NCBI RefSeq assembly: GCF_051020975.1
Contig: NW_027478169.1
Span: 4,216,001 to 4,280,000 of the forward strand
From: Osmia lignaria lignaria
Taxonomy: Eukaryota; Arthropoda; Insecta; Hymenoptera; Megachilidae
Reading direction: 5' to 3'
DNA length: 64,000 nucleotides
Part shown: one piece after another, positions 63,001 to 64,000 of the stretch
Layout of the letters: each line of letters starts with the position of its first letter
How positions within the stretch are numbered: position 1 is the first letter of the stretch
Notes under the pieces: model-generated
What the model was told of the DNA's origin: nothing
Databases searched by the model: none
Seen by the model: only the letters and a program-made list of their open reading frames with translations
Position numbers and translations under genes: made by a program

Positions 63001-64000
63001 GATACAGAAACACCGTGGCCCCTTTCTTTGAGATAACTCTGCACTAGTGCGAGCCGCAAATGCCACTTCCAGCTTAGCTGTGCAGAAGAAGAACAAGAAG
63101 AAGAAGAAATATCTCGAAATATGTCCGTCAGGCCAGTTCCTTTGAGCTGAATCTGCAAATATCTCGGAAACGAAGCGAGCTATGGCAAAATGTTAAGATA
63201 CGTTTTTTATAGAGAATTATGTTTCCTACAATTTATGTTCTATGATATTTTTTGATCAGAAGCGTAGTTTTCGAGATATATCGAGATATTTAAAAGTTCC
63301 GAAGCCGCACCAACATAATAGGGATACAGAAACACCGTGGCCCCTTTCTTTGAGATAACTCTGCACTAGTGCGAGCCGCAAATGCCACTTCCAGCTTAGC
63401 TGTGCAGAAGAAGAACAACAAGAAGAAGAAATATCTCGAAATATGTCCGTCAGGCCCCTTCCCTTGAGATAAATCTGCAAATATCTCGGAAACGAAGCGA
63501 GCTATGGCGAAATGTTAAGAGACCTTTTTTGTAGAGAATTAAGTTTCCTACTTTTTATGTTCTATGATATTTTTTGATCAGATGCGTAGTTCTCGAGATA
63601 TATCAAGATATTTAAAAGTTCCGAAGCCGCACCAACATAATAGAGATACAGAAACACCGTGGCCCCTTTCTTTGAGATAACTCTGCACGATTGCGAGCTG
63701 TAAATGCCACTTCCAGCTTAGCTGTGCAGAAGAAGGACAACAAGAAGAAGAAATATCTCGAAATATGTCCGTCAGGCCCCTTCCCTTGAGATAAATCTGC
63801 AAATATCTCGGAAACGAAGCGAGCTATGGCGAAATGTTAAGAGACCTTTTTTGTAGAGAATTAAGTTTCCTACAATTTATGTTCTATGATATTTTTTGAT
63901 CAGAAGCGTAGTTTTCGAGATATATCGAGATATTTAAAAGTTCCGATGTCGCACCAACATAATAGGGATACAGAAACACCGTGGCCCCTTTCTTTGAGAT
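57060..64000 (+). repeat. a-l family domain, running out of the window
   Basis: The order is h (57138), i, b, c (58104), d, e (58748), g (59070), h, i, j (60036), k (60358), g-head/b-tail (60680), c (61002), d, e (61646), f, g, h (62612), i, j (63256), k (63578), and a monomer with CCGATGTCGCACC near 63942, cut by the window end. The block is a mosaic: its first monomers match 50.3-51.6 kb, the next match 36.1-39.1 kb, and those after 61.0 kb match 39.4-41.9 kb. Confidence 0.83.

Larger units (their letters stand above)
1..64000. repeat. Satellite DNA array, 322-bp monomer, about 199 copies
   Basis: The same 322-bp sequence repeats head to tail with no interruption and no change of orientation from the first to the last base. 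Landmarks such as the TTCCGAAGCCGCACC core, the ACACCGTGGCCCC core and the GGAAACGAAGCGAGCTATGG core recur once per 322 bp throughout. Monomers differ mostly by substitutions; only five short deletions were found. Both window ends fall inside the array, so its true length is unknown. No stretch of unique sequence, transposon, rRNA, tRNA or recognisable gene interrupts it. Known biology: arrays of this type make up centromeric or pericentromeric heterochromatin in eukaryotes. The chromosomal location here is inferred, not shown. Confidence 0.98.

Noticed and set aside
1..64000. CRISPR array
   Set aside because: There are no short repeats with unique spacers. The whole 322-bp unit repeats, and there are no cas genes.
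1..64000. Transposable element or terminal repeats inside the array
   Set aside because: No unique insert, target-site duplication, long terminal repeat or transposase-like frame interrupts the 322-bp period.
1..64000. Tandem rRNA, 5S or tRNA gene cluster
   Set aside because: The unit shows no conserved rRNA, 5S internal control region or tRNA A/B box arrangement that I can recognise.
1..64000. A hidden multi-gene system in the window
   Set aside because: Every segment is accounted for by satellite monomers. What is notable is the repeat architecture, not encoded proteins.

Overview
The whole 64 kb window is one uninterrupted head-to-tail satellite DNA array. I see no gene, RNA gene, transposon, CRISPR array or unique sequence in it. 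The monomer is 322 bp (39.4% GC, counted by hand on bases 1-322), and the window holds about 199 copies in one orientation. Homologous landmarks at 155 and 63578 lie 63,423 bp apart, which is 197 x 322 minus 11. Five short deletions that I located (3, 3, 1, 1 and 3 bp) account exactly for those 11 bases. An array this long, gene-free and homogenised is typical of eukaryotic constitutive heterochromatin (centromeric, pericentromeric or subtelomeric). I cannot identify the species from the sequence. An arthropod is only a weak impression.

The array is a patchwork of higher-order repeat (HOR) domains. Bases 1-1400 hold most of a 4-mer. About 1400-13014 is two tandem copies of an 18-monomer, 5,796-bp unit. 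About 13015-20750 is a mix of 3-monomer (966 bp) units and their derivatives. About 20770-23600 is a duplicated 5-monomer (1,610 bp) unit, followed to about 24240 by a 3-monomer duplication. From about 24240 to 42330 a 12-monomer HOR (3,864 bp; monomer types called a to l here) occurs once in full, then in deleted, duplicated and reshuffled forms. About 42330-50300 is a distinct, more heterogeneous domain. About 50300-52560 returns to the a-l family. About 52560-57060 is a 5-monomer/4-monomer domain with hybrid monomers. About 57060-64000 is the a-l family again, including a near-copy of 36.1-39.1 kb lying 21,892 bp away.

Inside the monomer I see an internal degenerate duplication, an 11-nt inverted repeat, an 11-nt dyad, a 22-nt mirror repeat of GAA/CAA triplets, and T-tracts. 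A 74-codon open frame recurs on the minus strand in most monomers. It starts with TTG rather than ATG, is cut by nonsense changes in whole sub-lineages, and shifts frame between monomers (322 = 3n+1), so I treat it as non-coding. There is no gene cooperation to describe. The biology is that of satellite turnover: unequal exchange in strict register, gene-conversion-like mosaics and segmental amplification.
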